A DNA stretch of 64,000 nt, from positions 5,642,001 to 5,706,000 of the forward strand of contig NZ_QBDT01000001.1 of the NCBI RefSeq assembly GCF_004124325.1, read 5' to 3'. The stretch comes from Streptomyces sp. L2 (GTDB taxonomy: Bacteria; Actinomycetota; Actinomycetes; Streptomycetales; Streptomycetaceae). Each line of letters begins with the position of its first letter. Positions within the stretch are counted from its first letter, which is position 1. Below are positions 17,882-28,649 of this stretch, piece by piece. The position numbers were made by a program, and so were the translations under genes. The notes beneath the pieces are model-generated. The model worked only from the letters and a program-made list of their open reading frames with translations, had not been told where the DNA came from and searched no databases.

Positions 17882-19915
17882 GTGAACGTGGAGCACAGCG
17901 GGCGACCGGCGGATGCCTTCGGGGCGACGGCGATCGGAGCCCGCCTGAGAGCGGCCCGGCTCGCCCTGTGGGCGGTGGCCGCGCTCCTCTCGGTGCGCCA
18001 GGTCGCCGCCGTCCTGACCACCCCGAGCGGCGAACGGCTCACCGACCTGGAGACCTGGGTCGGCCCGAACGGCGTCCTGCACGTCAAGGGCTCGCTGTAC
18101 GACTCGACCCAGTTCACCGGCACCCCGTTCGCCGGGCTCGTCCTCAGACCCCTCACCCACGCGGCCGAACAGGCCCTCGGCTGGGGCTGGACCTTCGGGA
18201 CCCTGCTCCTCGTCGTCGCCGTCGGCCTGATCGCCGCCCGCGCGCTGCCCCAGCCCGTCAGCCGCCGCACCTCCCTGCTGGCCGCGCCGGTCGCGGTGAG
18301 CCTGCTGATGCTCTCCCTGCCGGTCCGCAACGCGCTCTGGCTCGGCCAGACCAGCGTCCTGCCGGTGCTGCTGGTGCTGGCCGGCTGCTTCACCGTGCGC
18401 GGGCAGCGGCTGAGCGGGCTGTGCGTCGGCCTGGCCGCCGCGTTCCAGCCCACCGTGCTGCTCTTCGCCCCGCTGCTGTGGTTCACCGGCCGCCGCCGGG
18501 CCGCCCTGTCCGCGCTCGCCGCGTTCGCCGCGAGCACGGCGCTGGCCTGGGCCGCGATGCCGCACGACTCGTACACCTACTGGGTGCACCACATGGCCGG
18601 CGCCGGACTCGGCGGCGAGGCCGACGACCTCGCCAACCAGTCCCTGCACGGCGGCCTGCTCCGCCTCGGCCTGACCGGCCCCCTGGAGATCGCCGTCTTC
18701 CTGCTGCTGGGCGCCGCCGTCGCCGCCCTCGCCCTGCGCCGCGCCGTCCGCTACGCCCACGACGGCCAGCTCCTGCTCGCCGTCGCCGTCACCGGCTGCG
18801 CCGCCGTCGCCGCGTCCCCGACCGCCTGGCAGCACCAGCTGCTGTGGGTGCTGCTCGCGGTCGTCGGCCGGGTCGGCAGACGGGCATCCGACCGCTGTGT
18901 CTGGCCGCTCGCGGTCGTCCTCGTCACCACGCTTCCGGCGAAGATGATGCTGCCGAACATGCAGGTGATGTTCCCGCTGCGGGACAACCTGGTGCTGCTC
19001 GCGGCGCTGTCCGCCGCCGTCGCCGTACCGTTTCTCTCCCGTACTTCGCCGTACTACCAGGAGCCCCTGCCGACGCGGTACGCCCCGCCGGTCCCCGCCC
19101 GTTTCCGGCACGTGCCGCTGCTGCCGTTCCTGCGCCGCGTGCTCACCCGCCCCAACCTGCTGCTGGAACTGCTCCTCATCCGCGTCACCTACGCCGCGTA
19201 CCAGCAGGTCAGGCTGGCCGCGACCGGCGGCACCATCTCCGGCGGCCGGATCCGCGCCGAGCACCACGGGCACATCGTGCTCGGCATCGAGCGGTTCCTG
19301 CACATCGACATCGAGCACGGGGTCAACCACGCCGTCGTCAACATCGGATGGCTGCGTTCCTTCTTCGACTACTACTACGAAACCTTCCACTTCGTCGTCC
19401 CGCTGACCGTCCTCGCCGTCCTCTACTCGCGCCGCCCGGTCGACTACCGCTGGGCCCGCTCCAGTCTCGGCTTCGCCACTCTGCTCGCCCTGGTCGGGTT
19501 CTGGCTCTTCCCGCTGGCCCCGCCGCGCCTGATGCCCTCCCTCGGCATCATCGACACCGTCCACGGCGTCCAGGACTTCTCCAAGCCGAACTACGGCACC
19601 CTGACCGCGCTGACCAACCAGTACGCGGCGATGCCCTCGCTGCACTTCGGCTGGGCGCTGTGGTGCGGCGTCGTCATCGCGGTCGTCGCCCCCCGCTGGT
19701 GGATGAAGGCCCTCGGCCTGCTGCACCCCCTCTTCACGGTCTCGGCGATCGTCGCGACCGGCAACCACTGGGTGCTGGACGCGGTGGGCGGGGCCGCGGT
19801 GGTGAGCGCCGGGTTCGGGCTGTCGTACCTCTGCCAGGGGCCGCGCCCGGAGATCGTCAAGGCGGCGGCGCTCCGCCGGGAACCCGCGGCCGAGGACGCG
19901 CCGGCGCCGCGCTGA
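17882..19915 (+). CDS. Bifunctional GT87 glycosyltransferase / PAP2 phosphatase
   Basis: This protein of about 677 residues has roughly 16 hydrophobic segments. The first 400 residues are a GT-C fold of the DUF2029/GT87 family (polyprenyl-phosphate-mannose type). The last 250 residues are a PAP2 domain of the inositol-phosphorylceramide-synthase subtype, with AMPSLHFGWALW (C2) and GNHWVLDAVGG (C3, catalytic His). It likely combines lipid glycosylation with lipid phosphate cleavage or transfer at the membrane. Candidate starts are GTG 17879, 17882 and 17888; GAGG lies at 17874-17877. It converges with the P450 gene. Confidence 0.87.
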   Translation: MNVEHSGRPADAFGATAIGARLRAARLALWAVAALLSVRQVAAVLTTPSGERLTDLETWVGPNGVLHVKGSLYDSTQFTGTPFAGLVLRPLTHAAEQALGWGWTFGTLLLVVAVGLIAARALPQPVSRRTSLLAAPVAVSLLMLSLPVRNALWLGQTSVLPVLLVLAGCFTVRGQRLSGLCVGLAAAFQPTVLLFAPLLWFTGRRRAALSALAAFAASTALAWAAMPHDSYTYWVHHMAGAGLGGEADDLANQSLHGGLLRLGLTGPLEIAVFLLLGAAVAALALRRAVRYAHDGQLLLAVAVTGCAAVAASPTAWQHQLLWVLLAVVGRVGRRASDRCVWPLAVVLVTTLPAKMMLPNMQVMFPLRDNLVLLAALSAAVAVPFLSRTSPYYQEPLPTRYAPPVPARFRHVPLLPFLRRVLTRPNLLLELLLIRVTYAAYQQVRLAATGGTISGGRIRAEHHGHIVLGIERFLHIDIEHGVNHAVVNIGWLRSFFDYYYETFHFVVPLTVLAVLYSRRPVDYRWARSSLGFATLLALVGFWLFPLAPPRLMPSLGIIDTVHGVQDFSKPNYGTLTALTNQYAAMPSLHFGWALWCGVVIAVVAPRWWMKALGLLHPLFTVSAIVATGNHWVLDAVGGAAVVSAGFGLSYLCQGPRPEIVKAAALRREPAAEDAPAPR

Positions 19916-19944
19916 CGCCGGCGGGTCCCCGGGTGAGGCCGTGG

Positions 19945-21180
19945 TCAGTCCGCGCTGACCGGGAGTTCCTTCACGCCGTTGATCCAGGCCGAGCGCAGTC
20001 GGCGAGGGTCGCCGGCGAGTTTCAGGCCGGGCATGGCGTCGGCGAGGGCGGTGAAGATCAGGTCGATCTCCAGGACCGCGAGGGACTTGCCGAGGCAGAA
20101 GTGCGGGCCGCCGCCGCCGAAGCCGAGGTGGGGATTGGGGTCCCGGGTGATGTCGAACGCGTCGGGGTCGGTGAAGACGTCGGGGTCGTGGTTGGCGGAG
20201 GCGTAGAAGAGGCCCACCCGGTCGCCCTTCCTGATCCGCGAACCGCCCAGTTCGGTGTCCTGCGTGGCCGTCCGCTGGAACGCGTTGACCGGGGTCGCCC
20301 AGCGGACGATCTCCTCCGCGGCGCTCGCCGGGCGCTCACGCTTGAACAGCTCCCACTGGTCAGGGTGGGTGAGGAAGGCGTGCATGCCGTGCGTGATGGC
20401 GTTGCGGGTGGTCTCGTTCCCGGCCACGGCGAGCATCAGCACGAAGAAGCCGAACTCGTCGGAGCTGAGGTTGCCCTCGTCCTCCGCCGCCACCAGCGTC
20501 GTCACGATGTCGTGCGCCGGGCACCGCTTGCGCTCGGCGGCCATGTTCATGGCGTAGGCGATGATCTCGGTGGCCGACTGGGCGCCGACCTCCTCGGTGA
20601 TGGCGTACTCGGGGTCGTCGTACGCGATCATCTTGTTGGACCAGTCGAAGATCTTGGAGCGGTCCTCCTGGGGGACCCCGATCAGCTCGGCGATGGCCTG
20701 CAGCGGCAGTTCGCACGCCACCTCGGTGACGAAGTCGAAGGGGCCGGAGCGGGCGCGGGCGCCCTCGACGATCGCCCGGGCGCGGGCGCGCAGGCGCTCC
20801 TCCAGGGCGCGGATCGAGCGGGGAGTGAAGCCGCGCTGCACGATCTGGCGGACCCGGGTGTGCTCCGGCGGGTCCATGTTGAGCAGGATCAGCCGCTGGG
20901 CGTCGATGGCGTCGCGTTCGATGTGCTCGTTGAAGCGGATGATCGCCGTGTTGAGGTACGAGGAGAAGATCTCCGGGTGCGTGGAGACGTACTTGACGTC
21001 CGCGTGCCGGGTCACGGCCCAGTAGCCGTCGTCGTCGAAGCCCGCCAGGCCGTGCGGCTGCGGGATCCAGCGGACCGGCTCGGCCGCGCGCAGCCCGGCG
21101 AACTCCGGGAGCGGCACGCGGTGGTGCAGCAGGTCGGGGTCGGTGAGGTCGAACCCGTCGGGCAGCGCGGGGCAGTGCAT
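19945..21180 (-). CDS. Cytochrome P450 (CYP125/CYP124-like)
   Basis: This 411-residue P450 has the haem loop FGGGGPHFCLGKSLA (Cys362), the ExxR motif in EEIVRWATP and the I-helix AVAGNETTRN. DPPEHTRVRQIVQRGFTPR is typical of bacterial class I enzymes. Overall it resembles the CYP125/CYP124/CYP142 group, which oxidises steroid or branched-lipid side chains. ATG 21180 has GGGAG eight bases upstream. The promoter region holds a near-match KstR box (21261-21274) and a CTGAC...ATCAG box (21223-21237), linking it to the lipid regulon. A likely ferredoxin partner is encoded at 37256. Confidence 0.92.
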   Translation of the reverse strand: MHCPALPDGFDLTDPDLLHHRVPLPEFAGLRAAEPVRWIPQPHGLAGFDDDGYWAVTRHADVKYVSTHPEIFSSYLNTAIIRFNEHIERDAIDAQRLILLNMDPPEHTRVRQIVQRGFTPRSIRALEERLRARARAIVEGARARSGPFDFVTEVACELPLQAIAELIGVPQEDRSKIFDWSNKMIAYDDPEYAITEEVGAQSATEIIAYAMNMAAERKRCPAHDIVTTLVAAEDEGNLSSDEFGFFVLMLAVAGNETTRNAITHGMHAFLTHPDQWELFKRERPASAAEEIVRWATPVNAFQRTATQDTELGGSRIRKGDRVGLFYASANHDPDVFTDPDAFDITRDPNPHLGFGGGGPHFCLGKSLAVLEIDLIFTALADAMPGLKLAGDPRRLRSAWINGVKELPVSAD

Positions 21181-21206
21181 CGGGGGCTCCCGTCGTTTCG
21201 TTCTGA

Positions 21207-22643
<1,437 letters not shown>

Positions 22644-22691
22644 GGACACTGCCGCCGGCCACCGGACGGCTGACGGATGGGGCGGGCCGGG

Positions 22692-23438
22692 TCACTCGCG
22701 GCCCGACGTCACCACCGCCAGTACGGCCGCGGTCGCCGCTGCGACGAGCAGCGGCAACGCGGGGCCGTGGTGCAGGACCAGCCAGGCGCCCAGGCAGGCA
22801 CCGGCGAGCATGGCGAGGCCCGCGCCCGCGCGGCGCGGCGAGCGCCGGCTCGTCGCGTCGCCGAGCCGGGACTCGGAGAACAGGCCGGTCAGCGTCATGG
22901 TGAGGACGGTGGTGTTCAGGTCCGCGACGCCCAGTCTGCGGACCGCCGCGCTGCGCAGGCCCATCGCGAACGCCGTCAGCGCGATCAAGGCGTAGCCGGT
23001 GCCGCTCCCGGGGCCGGTGGCGTCAGGCCGGGCGAAGGCGAGCGCCGCCGCGCCCCCGGTCAGCACCGCCTCCAGGGCCAGGGTCAGTCGGGCGCGGGCC
23101 CGCCGGGACTCCGTGCGGTGCCACGCCGCCACCCGCCCGGACGCGGCCGCGCCCAGCAGGAACCCGGCGAGCGAGGTCGCCGTGTGCCCGGCCGAGAAGC
23201 CGGGCGCACGGGCCGCGGCGAAGCCGAGGATGACCACGTTGCCGGTCATGTTCGCCGTGAACACCCGGCCGAGTCCGAGGAAGCTCACCGCGTCGATCAG
23301 GCCGCTGACCGCGGTCAGCGCCAGGAACACGGCCACCAGCGGCACCCCGCGCGCCTCCGGATCCGGACTCCGGGCCGGCGCCGGGTCCGGGTCTGGGTCC
23401 GGGTCCGGGTCCGGCGCCGGTGTCGTCGAGGGCGGCAT
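22692..23438 (-). CDS. YoaK family (DUF1275) membrane protein
   Basis: This 248-residue protein has about six helices and the DUF1275 signatures GLIDAVSFLGLGRVFTANMTGN and, late, DLNTTVLTMTLTGLF. Function is unknown. The N-terminus carries an Asp-Pro repeat (PDPDPDPDPDP) encoded by a GGGTCC hexanucleotide run near 23385-23425, probably cytosolic and disordered. ATG 23438 follows GGAGGAAACG. It converges with the thiolase gene. Confidence 0.88.
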   Translation of the reverse strand: MPPSTTPAPDPDPDPDPDPAPARSPDPEARGVPLVAVFLALTAVSGLIDAVSFLGLGRVFTANMTGNVVILGFAAARAPGFSAGHTATSLAGFLLGAAASGRVAAWHRTESRRARARLTLALEAVLTGGAAALAFARPDATGPGSGTGYALIALTAFAMGLRSAAVRRLGVADLNTTVLTMTLTGLFSESRLGDATSRRSPRRAGAGLAMLAGACLGAWLVLHHGPALPLLVAAATAAVLAVVTSGRE

Positions 23439-23539
23439 CGTCGTTTCCTCCGGGCGGTCGGACAGGGCGTGATCAGTCCATCACTCCTGGAGCCGTACCG
23501 GGGCGACCCGCACCGCACCGCACGCGCCCCGCACACACG

Positions 23540-23574
23540 CGAGCACCCCCGTCCGTGGGGGACGGGGGTGCTCG
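23540..23574 (-). terminator. Strong intrinsic terminator
   Basis: CGAGCACCCCCGTCC and GGACGGGGGTGCTCG make a perfect 15-bp stem with a 5-base loop, 40 bases beyond the stop of the transglycosylase gene. Confidence 0.85.
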
Positions 23575-23614
23575 CTGGGCGGGGTCAGGTTCCGCCGGTT
23601 CGTGCGCGGCCGGC

Positions 23615-24028
23615 TCAGTACCAGCCGTTGGCCTGCCAGAAGCTCCAGGCGGCGACGGGGCTGCCGTAGCGGGACTTCATGTAGTCCAGGCCCCACTTGA
23701 TCTGGGTGGCCGGGTTGGTCTTCCAGTCCGAGCCGGCCGAGGCCATCTTCGAGCCCGGCAGCGCCTGCACCAGGCCGTAGGCGCCGGAGGAGCCGTTGGT
23801 GGCGGAGACGTTCCAGCCGCTCTCGTGAGAGACGATCTTGTTGAACGCGTTGTACTGCGCGGCGTCCGGGATCATCTTGTGCGCGATCGCCTGAGCGGAG
23901 GAGGCCGAGGTCGGGGCGGCCTGGGCGGGCGCCGCGCTCAGCGCCATACCGGCGGTGGCGGCGGCCAGGGCGGCGGCGGTGATGGCCTTCTTCGGGGTGG
24001 CGATGCGGCGGATGAAGGAGACGGACAC
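23615..24028 (-). CDS. Secreted transglycosylase SLT-domain protein
   Basis: This 137-residue protein has a signal peptide (VSVSFIRRIATPKKAI, hydrophobic core, AQA site near residue 39). The small lytic transglycosylase fold contains the catalytic Glu in KIVSHESGWN, followed by NGSSGAYGLVQALPG and a C-terminal SPVAAWSFWQANGWY. It cleaves peptidoglycan glycan strands in the wall, probably in growth or spore germination. GTG 24028 has AGAGG eight bases upstream; the longer frame to 24178 has no RBS. The upstream gap to 24366 (338 bases) contains no gene or riboswitch I can recognise. Confidence 0.9.
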   Translation of the reverse strand: MSVSFIRRIATPKKAITAAALAAATAGMALSAAPAQAAPTSASSAQAIAHKMIPDAAQYNAFNKIVSHESGWNVSATNGSSGAYGLVQALPGSKMASAGSDWKTNPATQIKWGLDYMKSRYGSPVAAWSFWQANGWY

Positions 24029-24366
24029 GGAGAACCTCTTGCGTCGGGGACGGTGGATCGCCCGTATGCCGTGACCCTCGCGTCGTGCGGTGGCCGCATA
24101 CGTCGGCGCCGCGGCCCGTGAGGGCTCGTGGCGCCTGGCGACGTCGTCCAGAGAAGCAGGCCGGAACCGGGTCCGCAATGACCCCTTTTACTAGTTGTGG
24201 CCGGATCGACGGGAATCGTCGGCCGTGTGGCGTGGCTCTCAATGCGCAGGTCAGCAAGGGTGCGCGAAAGGATGTATCGGACATTTAGGACTACGGCCCC
24301 GGGTCGTAGGTGACCTGCGTCATGTGGGGTGGTTCACCGCGCCGCTGACGGGCCGGGTACGAGCCC

Positions 24367-25197
24367 TCACGCAGCGGGTGCGTCGAATGTGACCGCGGTC
24401 TCGAAAGCGGCCCGCCGGGTGGCCCGGCGCAGCGCGCGCAGCACCGCCGGGCCGAGGGCGAGGGTGAGCACGACCGTGCACAGGGCCCGGCCCAGGTCCC
24501 AGCCGAGGGAGGTGGCCAGGCAGTAGGCGACGAACCGGGACAGGTTGGCGGCCACCGCAGCATGCGGGTCGAAGGCGATGTTCGAGGCCAGGGCGCCCAT
24601 GAAGGGCCAGCCCGACAGGTTCATCAGCGTGCCGTAGGCGAAGGCCGCGAGGAATCCGTACGCCGCCAGCAGGAGCAGCTCGGCCTTCCCCCGGACGCGG
24701 GAGCGGCCCGGGAGCAGCCCCGCGCCCATCGTGAACCAGCCCATCGCCAGCATCTGGAACGGCATCCAGGGCCCCACCCCGCCGGTGAGCAGGGCGGACG
24801 CGAACATCGTCAGCGAGCCGAGGACGAAGCCGAAGCCGGGGCCCAGCACCCGGCCGCTGAGCACCATCAGGAAGAACATCGGCTCGATGCCGGCGGTGCC
24901 CGCGCCGATCGGCCGCAGCGCGGCGCCGGTCGCGGCGAGCACGCCCAGCATCGCGACGGCCTTCGGGCCGAGCCCCGACTCGGAGATCGTCGCCGCGACG
25001 ACCGCGACCAGCAGCACCAGCAGCCCCGCGAACAGCCAGGGCGCGTCCTGGGCATGCGCGCTCAGCCGCGAGGTGGGCGGCGCGAGGAACGGCCAGAAGA
25101 AGGCGACGGTGCCGACGGCCGAGACGAGCACCAGAGCGGCGAGGGAACGGGGGCCGAGGGGAACGGGGCGGGCGGCTCGGAGCCTGGGGGGATTCAT
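24367..25197 (-). CDS. ECF transporter S component (putative cobalamin-specific)
   Basis: This 276-residue protein has about eight hydrophobic segments and the S-component pattern of short loops, with PMFFLMVLSGRVLGPGFGF and GPWMPFQMLAMGWFTMGAGLLPG. The S component binds the vitamin and docks on EcfT/EcfA in the membrane. ATG 25197 follows GGGAGGCACTGGC and overlaps the EcfA stop as ATGA, so translation is coupled. The operon starts with a cobalamin riboswitch, which makes B12 or a corrinoid the best substrate guess (inference). Confidence 0.85.
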   Translation of the reverse strand: MNPPRLRAARPVPLGPRSLAALVLVSAVGTVAFFWPFLAPPTSRLSAHAQDAPWLFAGLLVLLVAVVAATISESGLGPKAVAMLGVLAATGAALRPIGAGTAGIEPMFFLMVLSGRVLGPGFGFVLGSLTMFASALLTGGVGPWMPFQMLAMGWFTMGAGLLPGRSRVRGKAELLLLAAYGFLAAFAYGTLMNLSGWPFMGALASNIAFDPHAAVAANLSRFVAYCLATSLGWDLGRALCTVVLTLALGPAVLRALRRATRRAAFETAVTFDAPAA

Positions 25198-27032
25198 GCC
25201 AGTGCCTCCCGTACCTGGGCCACCGTGAGCCATTCCTGCGGGGCGAGGATCTTGGTGACCTGCGGGGCGAAGGACGGGGAGGAGACCACGACGTCGGCCG
25301 TCGGACCGTCGGCGATCACCTCGCCCTCGGCGAGCAGGACCACCCGGTGGGCGATCTCGGCGGCCAGCTCCACGTCATGCGTGGCCAGCACCAGCGCGTG
25401 CCCCTCGGCGGCCAGCCCGCGCAGCACGCCCACCAGCCGCGCCTTGGCCGCGTAGTCGAGCCCGCGGGTCGGCTCGTCCAGCAGGAGCAGCGGCGGACGG
25501 GCGGCCAGCACGACGGCCAGGGCCAGCGCGAGCCGCTGGCCCTCGGAGAGGTCGCGGGGATGGGTGTCGTCGGTGATGCCGGGCAGCAGCTCGGACACCA
25601 GGGCCCGGCAGGTGCCCGGCTCCGCCCCCGCGTCCCGGTCGGCCGCCGCGCACTCCGCGCCGACGGTGTCGGCGTACAGCAGGTCCCGCGGCTCCTGCGG
25701 AACGAGCCCGACCCGGCGTACGAGGTCCCGGGGAGCGGTCCGATGCGGTACGGCCCCGCCGACGCGGACACCACCGGCGCTCGGCTCCACCAGCCCCACC
25801 AGCGAGCCGAGCAGCGTGGACTTCCCGGCCCCGTTGCGCCCCATGAGGGCGACCGTCTCGCCGGGGGCGACCGTGAGGTCGACGTGCCGCAGTGCGGCGA
25901 CCCGGCCGCGGCGGACGGCGAGGGCGGAGACTTCGGCGACATAGGGGGTGAGCGGGGCGGCGACAGCGGAGGAACGCCGCCGGAAGAGGCCCTTTCTGCG
26001 GGGCCGCTCGCCCGGCTGCCCGTCCGACGGCCTGGCCGCCCGCTCGGTCGAGGGCCCGGGCCCGGGCCCGGGCTCCGGCCCTGGCCCGCCACTCGGGAGC
26101 GTGGCGCTCCCGCCAGGGCTGGTACTGGGGACCCGAGCAACGGCGGCGCTGCCGGGTGGCGTTGCGGTCCCGGCGGGCGTGGTGTTCGGGGCCGGTGTGA
26201 GGTGAGGTGTGGGCAGGGTGGCCAGGCGGTCGCGCAAGGGGGTCGCTCGGCGGCGGGCGTCGCGGACCGTCAGGGGGAGGGGGGACCAGCCCGCCAGCCG
26301 GCCCAGGTCCACCACCGGCGGGTACACCGGCGACACGGCCATCACCTCGGCCGGCGTGCCGAGCAGCGGCGCGGCGCCACGGGCGGGCAGCAGGGCGACC
26401 CGGTCGGCGTACTGGATCACCCGCTCCAGCCGGTGCTCGGCCAGCAGCACGGTCGTACCCAGGTCGTGCACCAGGCGCTGCAGCACGGCGAGCACCTCCT
26501 CCGCGGCGGCCGGGTCGAGCGCGGAGGTCGGCTCGTCGAGGACCAGCACCCGGGGGTGCGGGGTGAGGACCGAGCCGATCGCGGCCCGCTGCCGCTGGCC
26601 GCCGGAGAGCGTGGCGATGGGACGGTCCCGCAGGCCGGCCAGCCCCAGCAGGTCCAGGGTCTCCTCCACGCGGCGCCGCATCACGGCCGGGGCGAGCCCC
26701 AACGACTCCATGCCGTAGGCAAGTTCGTCCTCCACCACGTCGGTCACGAAGTGCGCGAGCGGATCCTGGCCCACCGTGCCCACCACGTCGGCGAGTTCGC
26801 GCGGCTTGTGGGTGCGGGTGTCCCGGCCGGCCACCGTGACGCGTCCGCTCAGGGTGCCGCCGGTGAAGTGCGGGACCAGACCGCTGACCGCGCCCAGCAC
26901 CGTCGACTTGCCGACCCCCGACGGGCCGACGAGCAGCACGAGTTCGCCCTCCGGCACCTCGAAGTCCACGCCCCGGACAGCCGGTTCGGCCGACCCCTCG
27001 TACGTGACGCTGACATCCTCGAACCGGATCAC
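25194..27032 (-). CDS. Fused ECF ATPase (EcfA-EcfA')
   Basis: This 612-residue protein has two ABC ATPase domains. Domain 1 carries Walker A GPSGVGKST, signature LSGGQRQR and Walker B VLVLDEPTSALD. Domain 2 carries GRNGAGKST, LSEGQRLA and LLLLDEPTRGLD. A linker of about 100 residues is rich in Pro/Gly/Ser/Thr. It drives vitamin uptake with EcfT and the S component. I start at GTG 27032 (AGGAGCC upstream), which overlaps the EcfT stop as GTGA; the frame running to 28160 is antisense noise. Confidence 0.93.
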   Translation of the reverse strand: MIRFEDVSVTYEGSAEPAVRGVDFEVPEGELVLLVGPSGVGKSTVLGAVSGLVPHFTGGTLSGRVTVAGRDTRTHKPRELADVVGTVGQDPLAHFVTDVVEDELAYGMESLGLAPAVMRRRVEETLDLLGLAGLRDRPIATLSGGQRQRAAIGSVLTPHPRVLVLDEPTSALDPAAAEEVLAVLQRLVHDLGTTVLLAEHRLERVIQYADRVALLPARGAAPLLGTPAEVMAVSPVYPPVVDLGRLAGWSPLPLTVRDARRRATPLRDRLATLPTPHLTPAPNTTPAGTATPPGSAAVARVPSTSPGGSATLPSGGPGPEPGPGPGPSTERAARPSDGQPGERPRRKGLFRRRSSAVAAPLTPYVAEVSALAVRRGRVAALRHVDLTVAPGETVALMGRNGAGKSTLLGSLVGLVEPSAGGVRVGGAVPHRTAPRDLVRRVGLVPQEPRDLLYADTVGAECAAADRDAGAEPGTCRALVSELLPGITDDTHPRDLSEGQRLALALAVVLAARPPLLLLDEPTRGLDYAAKARLVGVLRGLAAEGHALVLATHDVELAAEIAHRVVLLAEGEVIADGPTADVVVSSPSFAPQVTKILAPQEWLTVAQVREALA

Positions 27033-28228
27033 GACGGCTCCTCGGGGGACTGGGTCCTGGCGGGAACGATGAACGCGGGCAGCAGACCCAGCAGCACGGC
27101 CGCGGCCGGCCACAGCGGCAGGGTCGGCGCGACCAGCGGTACGACACCGGGGTGCAGCGCGTCCGGGTCCCGTACCGAGGCGAGCGTGAGCAGTGCGGCG
27201 ACGGCGGCGCCCGAGCCGGCCACCAGCCAGGCGCGCGCGTCCCACCGGTCGGGCCGGTACCGGGTGCGCGGGGAGCGCCGGCCGCCGAGACGCAGTCCCG
27301 CGAGCGCGGCCACGACCCCGGCCAGCAGCACCGGGACGCCGTACGTGCCGCCCGCCGCGGTGAGCAGCCCGTACGTTCCCGCGCACACGCCGATCAGGCC
27401 GCCGAGGGTGAGGGCGGCCGTGGTACGGCGCACCGGGGCGGGGACCTCGGCGGTACGGCCGTAACCCCGGGCGTCCATCGCGGCGGCCAGCGCGACCGAG
27501 CGCTCCAGCGCGCCCTCCAGGACCGGCAGTCCGACCTGGAGCAGGCCCCTGAGGCCCCGGTCCGGCCGGCCGCGCAGCCGGCGGGCGGCGCGCAGCCGCT
27601 GGACGTCGGCGATGAGGTGCGGGGCGAAGGTGAGCGCGACGACGACGGCCACGCCGATCTCGTACAGGGCGCCGGGGAGGGACTTCAGGAGGCGGGCCGG
27701 ATTGGCGAGGGCGTTCGCGGCGCCGACACAGATCAGCAGGGCGGCGAGGCGGAGACCGTCGTAGGCGGCGAAGAGGAGCGCCTCGGCGGTGACCTCGCCG
27801 CCGAGGCGGATGCCCTGCGCCCAGCGGGGGAGGGGGACTTCGGGGAGCGTGAGGAGGGGGTGCGTGCCGGGGATGGGGGAGCCGAGGGCGGTGGCGAAGA
27901 GGAGGCGGATGAGGAGCACGGCGAGGGCGAGTTTCGCGAACGCGGTGTAGGCGGTGGGGGAATCGGGGGTGCGGTGCGCCGCCACGACGTATCCGGCGGT
28001 GGCTATCAGGAGGGCGAGAAGCAGCGGGTTGGTGGTACGCGTGGCGGCGGTCCCGAGCCCGAGAGACCAGAGCCACCAGGCCCCGGGATGCAGTTGCGCT
28101 GCGCGCCGGCGTGACCCGGGTGCAGCCCCGGCGCCGCCGCGCCCACCCGTGCCGCCCCAAGCAGCACGCCTGCCCGCGGCTACGAAGCGCCCCGAAGCGC
28201 CACGGCGAACAGCACCCTCGGCCCCCAC
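27029..28228 (-). CDS. ECF transporter transmembrane component EcfT
   Basis: The domain begins near HPGAWWLWSLGLGTAATRTTNPLLL and has about eight helices. Coupling-helix motifs are seen in AMDARGYGRTAEVP (the ArgGly 'A-R-G' signature that contacts the ATPases) and in RLRGRPDRG. EcfT links S component and ATPases. The start is uncertain: GTG 28228 is the first reasonable codon before the domain, but the frame stays open through five dispersed repeats to ATG 28660, which overlaps the end of the SCO2322-like gene. The 3' end overlaps ecfA by GTGA. Confidence 0.8.
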   Translation of the reverse strand: MGAEGAVRRGASGRFVAAGRRAAWGGTGGRGGAGAAPGSRRRAAQLHPGAWWLWSLGLGTAATRTTNPLLLALLIATAGYVVAAHRTPDSPTAYTAFAKLALAVLLIRLLFATALGSPIPGTHPLLTLPEVPLPRWAQGIRLGGEVTAEALLFAAYDGLRLAALLICVGAANALANPARLLKSLPGALYEIGVAVVVALTFAPHLIADVQRLRAARRLRGRPDRGLRGLLQVGLPVLEGALERSVALAAAMDARGYGRTAEVPAPVRRTTAALTLGGLIGVCAGTYGLLTAAGGTYGVPVLLAGVVAALAGLRLGGRRSPRTRYRPDRWDARAWLVAGSGAAVAALLTLASVRDPDALHPGVVPLVAPTLPLWPAAAVLLGLLPAFIVPARTQSPEEPS

Positions 28229-28640
28229 GTCCCCAGCGTCGCGCCTGCCCCCGGCTACAACGTGCCCCAAAGGTGCGCGGGGAACTGCGCGCTCAGCTCC
28301 GACGGACTCGCGGCCGACGGAGGACGTCACCTCCTCAGGGGTGCGGCTGCCCTCGGCCGGGGAGTGCCCCGAAGGGGCGCGGGGAACTGTGCGCTCAGCC
28401 CCGACGGACTCGCGCTCGACGGAGGACGTCACCTCCTCAGGGGTGCGGCTGCCCTCGGCCGGGGAGTGCCCCGAAGGGGCGCGGGGAACTGCGCGCTCGG
28501 CCCCGGCGGGCCCGCGCTCGACGGCGGACGGGCCGTCCCCAGGGGCGCGGGGAACTGCGCGCTCTGCCCCCGCGGGCCCGCGCTCGACCGCGGACGGGAC
28601 GTCCCCGGGGGCGCGGGGAACTGCGCGGGTGGTGGCGTCC
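28139..28640. repeat. Type A dispersed repeat cluster between SCO2322-like gene and ecfT
   Basis: Five copies of GGGGCGCGGGGAACTGCGCG-like sequence start near 28270, 28374, 28475, 28538 and 28608. Larger units of about 100 bp containing GGACTCGCGCTCGACGGAGG-like sequence and CCTCAGGGGTGCGGCTGCC are tandem (28290-28480). The left end, 28139-28184, is nearly identical to 15813-15858 (GCCCACCCGTGCCGCCCC...). The left end overlaps the predicted EcfT N-terminus. The stretch 28229-28649 otherwise holds nothing I can call. Confidence 0.85.
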
Positions 28641-28649
28641 GGTGCGGGC

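Noticed and set aside
24029..24366. ydaO (c-di-AMP) riboswitch upstream of the secreted transglycosylase
   Set aside because: Such elements precede cell-wall hydrolases in Streptomyces, but the characteristic GGGGTGAAT and CCGACAGCTAACCTCG blocks are absent here.
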